From positions 1 through 37,570 of the forward strand of contig JAGHTC010000030.1 in NCBI GenBank assembly GCA_018065465.1: a stretch of 37,570 bases of DNA. Reading direction: 5' to 3'. Below, in pieces: positions 16,903 to 26,404 of the stretch. Positions within the stretch are counted from its first letter, which is position 1; each line of letters begins with the position of its first letter. Under the pieces are notes generated by a model. It searched no databases. It was not told the origin of the DNA and saw nothing but the letters and a program-made list of their open reading frames with translations. This stretch comes from Candidatus Ruminococcus equi (GTDB lineage: Bacteria > Bacillota > Clostridia > Oscillospirales > Acutalibacteraceae). Both the position numbers and the translations under genes were made by a program.

Positions 16903-19182
16903 TTACGAATAAGTCCAAGATTTAACTGACCAAGTTTTCGGGTCAGCCGTTGTATCGGAGCCACCTGTTACCTTGTCGGGATACCAAGCCATATTTTCGC
17001 TAAACGGTCCCTTAATATCCTGGGTTTTTGCTGAGCCTGAATTACTGCGCCAGATAAGTCCCTGTGCATCTGCGGGAAGGTCACAGCAGTAAATCTTCTG
17101 TCCGTAATCATTTGTCTTTACATAGGTGCAGGTAGGACTTGTCTCCCAAGTCGGGTTTTCACTTGCTGAACCCCACCAGTAAGCTTTTACGACAGACCAG
17201 TTATCGCCGTTTGTAAAGTATACTTTTACTGTCTTCGGCGGGTCGCCGACAAGTTCTTTGAACTCTGTGTAAAGGTTGTTCAATTTGTTGTATGCTGTGT
17301 CGGATGTGTCACCCGATTTTTCAAGTTCTTTGACATATTTTTTGAGTGCCTGATACTGGTTATATGAAGCGTAAAGGTAACTTGCTGTCAAATCGCTCTT
17401 TGACTTCTTTATTAAAGCCGCGATATCGTTTGCACCGGTTACTGCGTAGTCGTTTGAAGAAGTCTTTGCAAGTTGTTCTTCAACGGGGAATTTGTCGATA
17501 AGTTTTGCAAGTTTCTTTTGGATTAAAGTTGCATCGACAATATTAAGAACATCGGTACCGTCTACTCTTGCCAAAACAAGCTGGTCAGGTGACAGTGTAA
17601 TCATCTTTGCAAGGGCTTTTTGAATAAATGTTGCGTCAACAATTTCAAGTAGATTATTCTCGTCAACATCGCCGTAGAGCAAAGGCTTTTCGGTTGTGGG
17701 CTGTGTAGTGGGTTGAGTAGTAGGCTGTGTTGTGGGCTGAGTTGTAGGCTGTGTAGTCGGCTGTGTGGTAGGCTCGGTAGTCGGCTCAACTCTGTTGCCT
17801 TTTACGAAATAACTTGCTGTCGGGATAATCTCGTTGTAGTAGAGGTTAGTTCCGTTGAATACTGTATGGTCTGAGTAAACATCAACAATATATCCTTCTG
17901 TCTTTTCGAGTGATGTATCGTTAACTCTTGTTGTGCCGTTCTTTATCATTCTTACAGCACCGACAGACGAGTTGTGGATGATAAGTGCAGATGTACTGCT
18001 GTTATCCGAGTAGTTTAACTGCTGGTCAAGACAAAAATGAGTATGACCTGTGATTACAACAGCATTCTTATATGTTTTGAGGAGGTTCTTGAGTTTTACC
18101 GTTGAAGGCATTGTATCTTTCAGCGGGATATCATAAATCGGTCTGTCAATCTGGTCGCCTGCGCCCCATTTGTAGAAGTTGCTGTGTTCAACGATAAAGC
18201 AGTTTTTGCCGTCGTTTTGATATGCTTTGAGTTTTGATTCAAGCCAGGAAAGTTGAGCATCTGTAAATTCATCTACTCTGTCGGTGTAGAAACCGCCTTC
18301 AAGCGCCAACATAAGGAAGTGGTCGCCTGTAGTAGGCTCTGTGAATTCGTAGTATGCTTTGCCCGCTTTGATTGTTGCGCTGTTTGAATCAAGGCCTGTG
18401 CTCTTAATAAAATATTTTGTGCCGACAGACGGGTCTTTTCTATAATCCGATTCGGTATCGCCGTTCCAAAGTTCGTGGTTGCCGATTGCTTCATATATCG
18501 GGTTGCAGTAATCACTTTCGGACAAGATTTTCAGATATCTGTTCCATTCTGCAGCATAGTACGGGTTTGAATGAGAACTTCCGGAATCGGCTCTTTGGTT
18601 ATTTACATGGTCACCGCTTGTGACAATAAAGTCAACTTTTCTGTTAGCGGCGGTTTTGAACGCAGAAGCAAGGTGCTGTTCATCGTAAGGATAACTTGAA
18701 CTTCCGCCTTCGCACATATGAATATCGGACAAAGCTTCGAAACTGTAAAGTTTAGAGGAACTTTTCTTTGTCGGAAGTTTTGAATCCGGTATTGTATATA
18801 CAGCCGCAGCAGAAGTAACTGTCTTTGTAGTCGGCTTTGATGCTGATTTAATGGCGATTAGTTTTGTTGCATCGGCTGGGATAGCCGTTTGTGCAGGCAT
18901 AGTAAAAGTTGCCTTTCCCGAAGATGCTGTCACCTGTGCTATTTCGGCATAACCCGAAAGTGCAGAAGTGTTGTCAGCCCAGTAAAGCCAGTATGAAGTA
19001 GGCGAAGCGGTAGAGTCAACGGATAGAGTAATAGTGCCCTGTGCATAGCCTTTGTCATTTTTGTTATTTCCCGAAAAAGCGTATGCTATCGAGGACGAGG
19101 CGCCGGCTGTAATAGTAAAACCGGTACACGCTAATGACAAAAGTATCATGGCAACAAGACACAAAGAAATCAATTTCTTCAT
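16903..19182 (-). CDS. Secreted calcineurin-like metallophosphoesterase with TTQP linker, dockerin and C-terminal CBM-like domain
   Basis: SDIHMCEG, TSGDHVN, IGNHELW, ITGHTHF; dockerin YGDVDENNLLEIVDATFIQKALAKM/ARVDGTDVLNIVDATLIQKKLAKL; VKVYFTNGDNWSVVKAYWW; RBS GGAGG before internal ATG at 19182. Confidence 0.85.
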   Translation of the reverse strand: MKKLISLCLVAMILLSLACTGFTITAGASSSIAYAFSGNNKNDKGYAQGTITLSVDSTASPTSYWLYWADNTSALSGYAEIAQVTASSGKATFTMPAQTAIPADATKLIAIKSASKPTTKTVTSAAAVYTIPDSKLPTKKSSSKLYSFEALSDIHMCEGGSSSYPYDEQHLASAFKTAANRKVDFIVTSGDHVNNQRADSGSSHSNPYYAAEWNRYLKILSESDYCNPIYEAIGNHELWNGDTESDYRKDPSVGTKYFIKSTGLDSNSATIKAGKAYYEFTEPTTGDHFLMLALEGGFYTDRVDEFTDAQLSWLESKLKAYQNDGKNCFIVEHSNFYKWGAGDQIDRPIYDIPLKDTMPSTVKLKNLLKTYKNAVVITGHTHFCLDQQLNYSDNSSTSALIIHNSSVGAVRMIKNGTTRVNDTSLEKTEGYIVDVYSDHTVFNGTNLYYNEIIPTASYFVKGNRVEPTTEPTTQPTTQPTTQPTTQPTTQPTTQPTTEKPLLYGDVDENNLLEIVDATFIQKALAKMITLSPDQLVLARVDGTDVLNIVDATLIQKKLAKLIDKFPVEEQLAKTSSNDYAVTGANDIAALIKKSKSDLTASYLYASYNQYQALKKYVKELEKSGDTSDTAYNKLNNLYTEFKELVGDPPKTVKVYFTNGDNWSVVKAYWWGSASENPTWETSPTCTYVKTNDYGQKIYCCDLPADAQGLIWRSNSGSAKTQDIKGPFSENMAWYPDKVTGGSDTTADPKTWSVKSWTYS
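17691..17790 (-). repeat. In-frame 12-bp-period repeats encoding (TTQP)n/TTEP linker
   Basis: Translation TTEPTTQPTTQPTTQPTTQPTTQPTTQPTTE. Confidence 0.9.
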
Positions 19183-19344
19183 AAATCTTACCTCCAATAT
19201 TGATGACATTATAATTTTTCCGATTTCATTATATCATATTTGCTCTTAAAAATAAAGATATTAACTTATTTTTAGGAGTTTCCAACAAAGAACACGGCAA
19301 AAATGTGTATAACATTACAAGTAAAAATTTTTTCGCGTAATTGT

Positions 19345-19373
19345 TTGACACAAAAAAGAATACATTGTATAAT
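19345..19373 (+). promoter_or_regulatory. Consensus sigma-A promoter for sortase B-LCP operon
   Basis: TTGACA, 17-nt spacer, TATAAT. Confidence 0.85.
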
Positions 19374-19410
19374 CAATATGAAATATTGTATAAAAAATGG
19401 GGCATGTTCT

Positions 19411-20232
19411 TTGGACAAAAAGCCGAAAAAAACAATATGGATAATTTTGCTGATTATCTTTATTATTATACTGATTTTGGGACTTTTGTTTGTGCTGAAA
19501 AGCTACGGCATCATTTTTGCCGACAAAACTCCGACACGAGCAGAAACGACAGAAGAGCCCACCACCATAGCCACCATAGCCACACAGCCACCGACAGAAC
19601 GCTTTGATTATCCGCTTGCACCTGAGCCCGATATGAGTTCTGTTGACTTTGATGAACTCGAAAATATCAACGAAGACATCTACGCGTGGCTGTATATTCC
19701 GAACACAAATGTAGATTTGCCTGTTGTGCAAAGCATCAAAGACCGCGATGACTTCTTCTATCTTTCGCACAACATCTACAAGGAATATCAATTTTCGGGC
19801 GCTATTTACTCCGAAATACAAAACAGCACCGATTTTTCGGACCCTGTTACCGTGCTGTACGGTCACAATATGATAAACGGTTCGATGTTTGCAACGCTTC
19901 ATAAATTTGAAGACGAAGACTTTTTTAACGAAAACACTACTATGTTTGTCTATACAAAGCACAAATTGCTTACTTACCTTATTTATGCGGCGTATGAAAC
20001 CGACGACAGACATATTCTCAATTCTTTTGAACCAAGGACAAAAGAAGGGTTCAGGGAATTTCTCGATTCTACTCTTTCTCCGCGCTCGTATAACTGCAAT
20101 GTGAGAGATGTAGAACTGAATACTAATGATAGGATTTTAACATTGAGTACCTGTTCCAATACCGTAAGCGGTAACAGGTATTTAGTTCAAGGGGTGTTAG
20201 TACATGAGCGAACAAGAAAACAAGCAAAATGA
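19411..20232 (+). CDS. Class B sortase
   Basis: TM N-terminus, YGHNMINGSMFATLHKFEDEDFF, LSTCSNTVSGNRYLVQGVL; start at TTG 19411 proposed because the supplied upstream starts precede or overlap the expected TSS. Confidence 0.85.
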   Translation: MDKKPKKTIWIILLIIFIIILILGLLFVLKSYGIIFADKTPTRAETTEEPTTIATIATQPPTERFDYPLAPEPDMSSVDFDELENINEDIYAWLYIPNTNVDLPVVQSIKDRDDFFYLSHNIYKEYQFSGAIYSEIQNSTDFSDPVTVLYGHNMINGSMFATLHKFEDEDFFNENTTMFVYTKHKLLTYLIYAAYETDDRHILNSFEPRTKEGFREFLDSTLSPRSYNCNVRDVELNTNDRILTLSTCSNTVSGNRYLVQGVLVHERTRKQAK

Positions 20233-21670
20233 CGGTTCAACACAGGAAAAAATTGATAAGTTAAATTCGCTTATCAGCGATTTGCAGGATACTGTCGAGA
20301 AAATGAAAGAAGATATCAAAGAAAGCGAAAAGCCCGAAGGCAGTGATGAAATAAATACGAAAGAGCAAGAAAGCGAAACTGCACAAAGCACCGAAGCAGA
20401 AACGGTCGAACCTAAACTTGTTATCACAAAAGGTGATTTGCAAAAGGCTGACCCCGATGCAGAAGATTATGTTATGCCAAGAAACATTAAAAACAAGCGT
20501 ACAGGGCGTCGTCATCACCATCATCATTCTTCTCACAGTTCAAATTCACACAGAAGCAATCTGACACAAGAGGAGATTGAAAATATGGAAAAAGGCTTTG
20601 TGTATCATACAAGCGGAAAACACAGAAAAAATCGCAAAAAACGCAAAGTACTGAAAATTATCGGCATTATTTTTGCTATCCTTTTCGGCATTATTATCGT
20701 TGCTTTATCTACCGTACTGATACTCAATCAAGTCGGTAAAAACCAAATGCACGACTATAATGATATTGATATCACCGTTCCCGAAAACCTCGTGAATGAC
20801 TTGTTTGTTGAGAATAATGGTAAAACCATCAAATATGACGGTAAGACCTATTCTTTCAACGAAGATGTTTCTACAATAGCCTTTTTGGGCATTGACCGTG
20901 ACGAATTCATAAACGAAGGCGGAAATATGGCAGACGCCATATATATTGCCGTCATTGATGAAAAAGCAAGCAAAGTTCGCCTTATCTGTGTATCCCGTGA
21001 AACTATGGCAGATGTTGATGTCTATTCCGACAAGGGCACTTTCGTCGATACACAAAAATTGCAGATTTGTCTTGCTTACGCCTACGGCGACGGCAAAGAA
21101 ACAAGTTGTGAAAATGTTACCAGATCACTTTCAAGGCTGTTCTACGGTATTCCGTTCAAAACCTATTTCGCGATAGACTTTAACGCACTGAAAACCCTCA
21201 ACGATACTGTCGGCGGAGTCACCGTTAAATCTTTGATTCCCTTTAAGTCAAAAGTTACGGGACAACAGGTAAATGTCGGAGATGAAGTTACTCTCTACGG
21301 TGAAGATGCACTTGTATATGTTCGCCAAAGAGACACAAAGAAACTCGAAAGCAACAATGACCGTATTGCCCGTCAGGAGCAATATATAGACGCATTTTTG
21401 TCAAGCGTTATCCCTGCGGCAAAAGAAAACATTTCCGTTGTATCCGACCTTTACAACACAATCGCCGCGAACTCAACAACATCACTCACTTTGCCGAAGA
21501 TTACTTATCTTGCTTCATCCGCTTTGTCAAATATCAGCGGGGCTTCCGATATCGAATTTATCAATATCCCCGGTGAAATCGTAGCAGGCGAAAAGTTCGC
21601 CGAGTTTCATGCCGATGATAAGGAACTTATCAAAATTATGCTTGATGTCTTCTACGAAGAAGTAAAATAA
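20204..21670 (+). CDS. LytR-CpsA-Psr (LCP) family protein
   Basis: FLGIDRDE...GNMADAIYIAVID, KVRLICVSRETMADV, TYFAIDFNALKTLNDTVGGVTV, YVRQRDTKKLESNNDRIARQEQYI. Confidence 0.92.
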   Translation: MSEQENKQNDGSTQEKIDKLNSLISDLQDTVEKMKEDIKESEKPEGSDEINTKEQESETAQSTEAETVEPKLVITKGDLQKADPDAEDYVMPRNIKNKRTGRRHHHHHSSHSSNSHRSNLTQEEIENMEKGFVYHTSGKHRKNRKKRKVLKIIGIIFAILFGIIIVALSTVLILNQVGKNQMHDYNDIDITVPENLVNDLFVENNGKTIKYDGKTYSFNEDVSTIAFLGIDRDEFINEGGNMADAIYIAVIDEKASKVRLICVSRETMADVDVYSDKGTFVDTQKLQICLAYAYGDGKETSCENVTRSLSRLFYGIPFKTYFAIDFNALKTLNDTVGGVTVKSLIPFKSKVTGQQVNVGDEVTLYGEDALVYVRQRDTKKLESNNDRIARQEQYIDAFLSSVIPAAKENISVVSDLYNTIAANSTTSLTLPKITYLASSALSNISGASDIEFINIPGEIVAGEKFAEFHADDKELIKIMLDVFYEEVK

Positions 21671-21680
21671 TTGCAAACAA

Positions 21681-21709
21681 AAACCGCCCTTCATATAGGG
21701 CGGTTTTTT
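21681..21709. terminator. Intrinsic terminator between convergent genes
   Basis: AACCGCCC-TTCATATA-GGGCGGTT then TTTT. Confidence 0.85.
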
Positions 21710-21715
21710 ATGTTC

Positions 21716-22642
21716 TTATTGTTTTTTTCGATGTAGTTTTTCCATGGGAAGTTGAGCAATAATTATTGCCGTAAACATTATAAGACAGCCGACAATTTCT
21801 CTCGTTGAAAAATGCTCACCCGAAAACATCACTCCGCCTACTGCCGCAAATACCGACTCAAGACTCATAACGATAGAAGAGACCGTCGGCGAGGTGCTGT
21901 ACTGCTGACCGATAATCTGTAATGTATAGGCAACGCCCGACGACATAACCGCAAGGTAGAGTATGTCTTTCCAAACTGAAAGGATAGAAGAAATATCGGG
22001 CTTTTCGAATATAAACATCAGTATAAGTGAAATAATACCACAGACTAAAAACTGTATGCACGAAAGCTTTAGCCCGTTGACATACTCACCGTAGTAGTCA
22101 ATACAGATAATCTGAAAAGAAAAGGCAACGGCACACATCAGTATTACCACGTCACCGAGATAGACAGAGCCTATGCCGTTTGAAAGGCAAAGAACATAAA
22201 GTCCGACAATCGCCAAGGCAACACAAAACCAAATATGCAGACCGACTTTTTTATGAAAAAACAACCCGATTATCGGAACGATAAGAATATACAACGCGGT
22301 GATAAATCCGCTTCGACCTGAAGTATTTGCATTGTCGGGGTAAAGCGCAATGCCGAATTGCTGAATATTTGCGGCAACGCTCAAAAAAAGTCCGCAGAAT
22401 ATACCCGCTTTTATAAGCATCTTTCTGTCTTTCTTTGTTTTTTCAAAGACAGGACGATTTTTTACTTTTGCCAAGACAACAATAATCGGTGCGAGTACAA
22501 AAGCACCGATAATAAACCGAATAGCGTTTAATGTGAATGTATCCACCTTTTCGGCTGCGTTATCCTGTGTTACAAAAGCAAAACCCCAGATTAACGCCGC
22601 AAGCAGTAATGCTGAGGTTGAAACAAATTTTCTTCTTTCCAT
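21716..22642 (-). CDS. EamA/DMT-family transporter
   Basis: About 10 hydrophobic segments, two EamA halves; start at 22642 preceded by GGAGGG. Confidence 0.88.
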   Translation of the reverse strand: MERRKFVSTSALLLAALIWGFAFVTQDNAAEKVDTFTLNAIRFIIGAFVLAPIIVVLAKVKNRPVFEKTKKDRKMLIKAGIFCGLFLSVAANIQQFGIALYPDNANTSGRSGFITALYILIVPIIGLFFHKKVGLHIWFCVALAIVGLYVLCLSNGIGSVYLGDVVILMCAVAFSFQIICIDYYGEYVNGLKLSCIQFLVCGIISLILMFIFEKPDISSILSVWKDILYLAVMSSGVAYTLQIIGQQYSTSPTVSSIVMSLESVFAAVGGVMFSGEHFSTREIVGCLIMFTAIIIAQLPMEKLHRKKQ

Positions 22643-22731
22643 TTTATCCCTCCGAATAACGAAAGGATACACCGATTTATGTTTTTAGTCAATAGTGAAA
22701 AAGCATTATTGTCGTATAAGGGCGGTTGTTG

Positions 22732-22760
22732 TTGAAATAGAAAAATTTTTGTGGTATAAT
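22732..22760 (+). promoter_or_regulatory. sigma-A promoter for GH3-like gene
   Basis: TTGAAA, 17-nt spacer, TATAAT. Confidence 0.8.
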
Positions 22761-22789
22761 GACTGTAATTATGGAATTGGAGGCATATT

Positions 22790-23998
22790 ATGAAAAAATT
22801 TGCTATCGTTTCTACAATTATTCTTGTTCTCTGTGCAGGTTTATTCGGCTTTTCGCTGTATCACTATATTGATGTTACAAAAGGCGATGCAACACCCGAT
22901 GAAACAGTTGCCGAAACAACGGCAGAAAAGCAGGAAACAACCAACGGGGCTTCTTCTGTACCGCAGGAATGGAATGACGGCGGTATTTTCTCACAAAATT
23001 ACGAGAAAGCCTACACGGAAGTAAAAAATATGTCAACAGAGCAGTTGGCAGGTCAGGTTCTTATCGGCGTTTGTAAAGCCGATGATACACACAAAAACGA
23101 CTACGAAACCTATGCTTTGGGTGGCTACCTGTTTACTATGGATAATTTTTCGGGCAAAACAAAAGACGAGGTTAAAGCCCTTCTTGCCACATATAAGTCC
23201 AAGTCAATGATTCTTTCCGTTGAAGAAGAAGGCGGAAGCGTTACAGCAGTCTCCGACCTCGATATTTTCCCCGAATACGATTTCTATTCTCCGAGAGATA
23301 CTTTTGCATCAGGCGGTATCGATGCACTTACCAAGATGGAAACCGACAAAGCGACTATGCTTTCTTCAATCGGTATCAACTTGAATCTTGCCCCCGTTGT
23401 AAATATTGCAGATGAAAATGCAATTTCAATGTATCCACGAACTCTCTCCGATGACTCTAAAACCGTTTCCGATTATGCGAAAAAGGCTGTTGAGATAAGT
23501 CAGTCAAAAAGCGTTTCGGCAGGGCTTAAATTCTTCCCGAGTTGCGGTAACCTTGAAAATTCCGAATATGGCATTACAGCCGACACAAGAAAACTTTCCG
23601 ATATTCGTACAAAAGAATTCTCGGCATTCAAGGCGGGAGTTGACCAAGGCGTTCACTGTATCGTAATGTCAAATGTGCTTATTCCCGATATCGACCAAAA
23701 GCGTATTGCTTCGCTTTCCCCCGATGTAAACAAGTTGGTTCGTGACGACTTGAAATTCACAGGACTTTGCATAGCCGATAACCTCAACAAAGCAAACTAT
23801 TCACAGTACGCCGACAACAACGATGTAGCGGTACAATCCCTTGTTGCAGGCAACGATATGCTTATTGTCAGCGACTATCAATCGGCGTTCAAGAGTATCG
23901 TCTCGGCAGTAAACGCTAAGACACTTGATGTAAATGTTCTTCAAAAAGCGTGTATGCGAGTTCTGGCATTCAAATACACAGCAGGAATAAAGAAATAA
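22790..23998 (+). CDS. Membrane-anchored glycoside hydrolase family 3 (NagZ-like) homologue, probably inactive
   Basis: LAGQVLIG, VEEEGGSV, GINLNLAPVVNI, GLKFFPSCGNLE, CIVMSNVLIPDID match NagZ motif positions but with altered catalytic residues. Confidence 0.75.
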   Translation: MKKFAIVSTIILVLCAGLFGFSLYHYIDVTKGDATPDETVAETTAEKQETTNGASSVPQEWNDGGIFSQNYEKAYTEVKNMSTEQLAGQVLIGVCKADDTHKNDYETYALGGYLFTMDNFSGKTKDEVKALLATYKSKSMILSVEEEGGSVTAVSDLDIFPEYDFYSPRDTFASGGIDALTKMETDKATMLSSIGINLNLAPVVNIADENAISMYPRTLSDDSKTVSDYAKKAVEISQSKSVSAGLKFFPSCGNLENSEYGITADTRKLSDIRTKEFSAFKAGVDQGVHCIVMSNVLIPDIDQKRIASLSPDVNKLVRDDLKFTGLCIADNLNKANYSQYADNNDVAVQSLVAGNDMLIVSDYQSAFKSIVSAVNAKTLDVNVLQKACMRVLAFKYTAGIKK

Positions 23999-24010
23999 CA
24001 TAATAAAACT

Positions 24011-24046
24011 AAAGCGGAGTGAAGAACATCTTCACCCCGCTTTTTT
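24011..24046. terminator. Intrinsic terminator between convergent genes
   Basis: AAAGCGGaGTGAAG-AACAT-CTTCACcCCGCTTTTTT. Confidence 0.8.
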
Positions 24047-24051
24047 GTTTG

Positions 24052-25506
24052 TTATTTTACGAATATTAAGTATTCCCAAGGCTCAAAGTTTTTCAAATTA
24101 AAATCGCTTTCGGAATACGGTTTTTCGTCAGCCGTGAAGCCGTCTTTTGTATAATGCAGTGCACATTTTGTACCCGATAAATCAAGGCTGTACTTTGCAT
24201 TTTCGACCTTGTTCGTGCTCAAATTTCCGACAAAATACACCGTGTTATCACCGTTTTCGTCCTGCCTTGTATATATGAGCATTTCGGGATTTTCGACATC
24301 AACAAATTCGATTTCACTGCTTGTTGCGTTGTAAATTGCTTTGTTGTTCGCTTTGATTTTTGATAAAGCTGAGAGCAAATCCTGATATTTATGCTCGCCC
24401 CATTTTACAGTATCTTTTTCAAAAAACTCTAAACTATGGTCGTAGAAATCCTCATTTGATGTATAAATCATCGGCATACCCGGCATTGTAAAAATCACGC
24501 CGAGCATAGGCGCGTAGGAGTCGCCGTAGTTAGTTACTATCGTGTCGTTGTATGAGTTTTTGTCGTGGTTGTCGAGGTAGTTCATCGCAAAGGAATTGCC
24601 TTCTAATTTGCTGTTTTTCTTCATCGCTTCCTGCATACTTTGCGGTGTTATATTATTTTTTATCGGCAACGATTGCTGATAGAAATTATCGTTGTAGCAG
24701 GAGTCAAAAGCATACATCGTCAACGCCGGCGCAGGAGAAGTTTCCGCAAGGAGCATAATCTCGCTGTTGATAGATTTGAGTTTATAAACCGCCGCATTCC
24801 AAAACGGTCCCGGAACACCGATAGCGTGGTCGCAACGAAAACCGTCAACCCCGATTTCTTCTATCCAATACTGCATACATTTTATCATTTCGTATCGCAT
24901 TTCGTAGTTTGTGTAGTCAAGTTGCGCGGTGTCTGTCCAATCAAACGGACTTTCGATTTCGCCGTTTTTGTTGTGAACATACCAGTCGGGGTGTTCTTCT
25001 ATCCAAGGGTTATCCCAGCCCGTGTGGTTTGCTACCCAGTCGAGAATTACATGAAATCCCATATCGTGCGCTTTTTTTAAAAGGGCTTTGAAATCGTCCA
25101 TTGTACCGAACTCGGGATTTACTTCCATGTAATTTTTAACTGCATAGTATGAGCCGAGCGTTCCTTTTCTGCCCTCTTTTGAAATCGGATGAATAGGCAT
25201 AAGCCACAAAGTATTTATCCCTGTATCTTTGAGCCTTTGCAGATGTTCGGAAAAAGCGTTGAATGTACCTTCTTCAGTATACTGCCTGATATTTACTTCG
25301 TACAAAACCGCCGTATCGCACCAGGACGCGGTGGTTTTTTGAAGTATTTCGTCATCGGCGGCAATATCCGTCATAACGGAATTGATAACCGAGCCTTCTT
25401 TTGAATTCTCGCTCATTTTATATTCGTTCTTTTTGCTCTGTCCGTTGCACGATACAAGCGAAAGGACAAGCAAAAGGCAAAGGATAAGTGCTATTGATTT
25501 TTTCAT
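24052..25506 (-). CDS. GH13 alpha-amylase family lipoprotein
   Basis: Lipobox LSLVSC; DWVANHTGW, GVDGFRCDHA, LLAETSP, NYLDNHD conserved GH13 regions. Confidence 0.92.
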   Translation of the reverse strand: MKKSIALILCLLLVLSLVSCNGQSKKNEYKMSENSKEGSVINSVMTDIAADDEILQKTTASWCDTAVLYEVNIRQYTEEGTFNAFSEHLQRLKDTGINTLWLMPIHPISKEGRKGTLGSYYAVKNYMEVNPEFGTMDDFKALLKKAHDMGFHVILDWVANHTGWDNPWIEEHPDWYVHNKNGEIESPFDWTDTAQLDYTNYEMRYEMIKCMQYWIEEIGVDGFRCDHAIGVPGPFWNAAVYKLKSINSEIMLLAETSPAPALTMYAFDSCYNDNFYQQSLPIKNNITPQSMQEAMKKNSKLEGNSFAMNYLDNHDKNSYNDTIVTNYGDSYAPMLGVIFTMPGMPMIYTSNEDFYDHSLEFFEKDTVKWGEHKYQDLLSALSKIKANNKAIYNATSSEIEFVDVENPEMLIYTRQDENGDNTVYFVGNLSTNKVENAKYSLDLSGTKCALHYTKDGFTADEKPYSESDFNLKNFEPWEYLIFVK

Positions 25507-26177
25507 AATATACCTCCGAAAATTTCAAAATATCCGTTAGTCGGAATGGATTCTATCTCAATTTTTTTATGAGTTACGGGATGAACAAAGGAAAGTTTAC
25601 CGCAGTAAAGCATAATACCGTCTGTATTAAATTTACTGCCGTAGCGTCTGTCACCGACAATCGGCATTTTTCGTGAAGAAAACTGAACTCTTATCTGATG
25701 TGTTCGCCCTGTCATCAGCGAAATTTTTACTAATGACACAGACTTGTTTTCTATTGTACTTTGCGATAAAGTTTCAAAAGACAAAAGTGCTTTTTTTACA
25801 CCTTTTCTTTCTCTTTTTACGACAAAAGACTTGTTTTTTGTCCTGTCGTAATACAAAAGGTCACAAAATTCGCCTTTGTCGGTTTCGGGTTTGCCCTCGA
25901 CTATTGCAAAGTAGGTTTTGTCGATTTCGCCTTTCTGAAACATCTCACACAAAAGCACAGTTGTTTTCTCATCTTTTGAATACATTACTATTCCCGAAGT
26001 AAGTTTATCGAGTCTGTGCACCGTGCCGACATAAGAATTCTCGCCTTTATTTGAAAAATATTCTCCTATTTCGTCTGCAAGGCTCTTTGTGTTTTCGTTT
26101 CCCTGCGAGAGGATATTCGGCTTTTTCAAAGCACAAATAATGTACTCATCTTCGTATATTATTTTGATATTTTCCAT
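25503..26177 (-). CDS. RluA-family pseudouridine synthase
   Basis: VGTVHRLDKLTSGIVMYSKDE, MTGRTHQIRVQFS, GDRRYGS. Confidence 0.93.
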   Translation of the reverse strand: MENIKIIYEDEYIICALKKPNILSQGNENTKSLADEIGEYFSNKGENSYVGTVHRLDKLTSGIVMYSKDEKTTVLLCEMFQKGEIDKTYFAIVEGKPETDKGEFCDLLYYDRTKNKSFVVKRERKGVKKALLSFETLSQSTIENKSVSLVKISLMTGRTHQIRVQFSSRKMPIVGDRRYGSKFNTDGIMLYCGKLSFVHPVTHKKIEIESIPTNGYFEIFGGIL

Positions 26178-26404
26178 AACTTTCCATAACCCATATTCTT
26201 TTGAAAAAGTATATCATAGTAAACCCAAGAAATCAAATATATATTCAGCATAAAAAGTACAAAGCAATAAAAAGAAAAATTGTGTCATATTTTGTCTTAT
26301 AATTCTCAACAGGAATTAAAAAGATCCTTTTTTCGTATAAAATTATAGATAATAATTATAAGGGGAAGAATTTTGCGATACAGCAGGATTCAAGGGTGAT
26401 GAGT

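Noticed and set aside
17691-17790. Short-period direct repeats that could suggest a CRISPR or VNTR array
   Set aside because: 12-bp period is in frame and encodes a TTQP linker inside the metallophosphoesterase; no spacers.
26280-26404. Possible purine riboswitch upstream of xpt
   Set aside because: I could not find the conserved purine aptamer core or a terminator; an Infernal scan with the Purine model would settle it.
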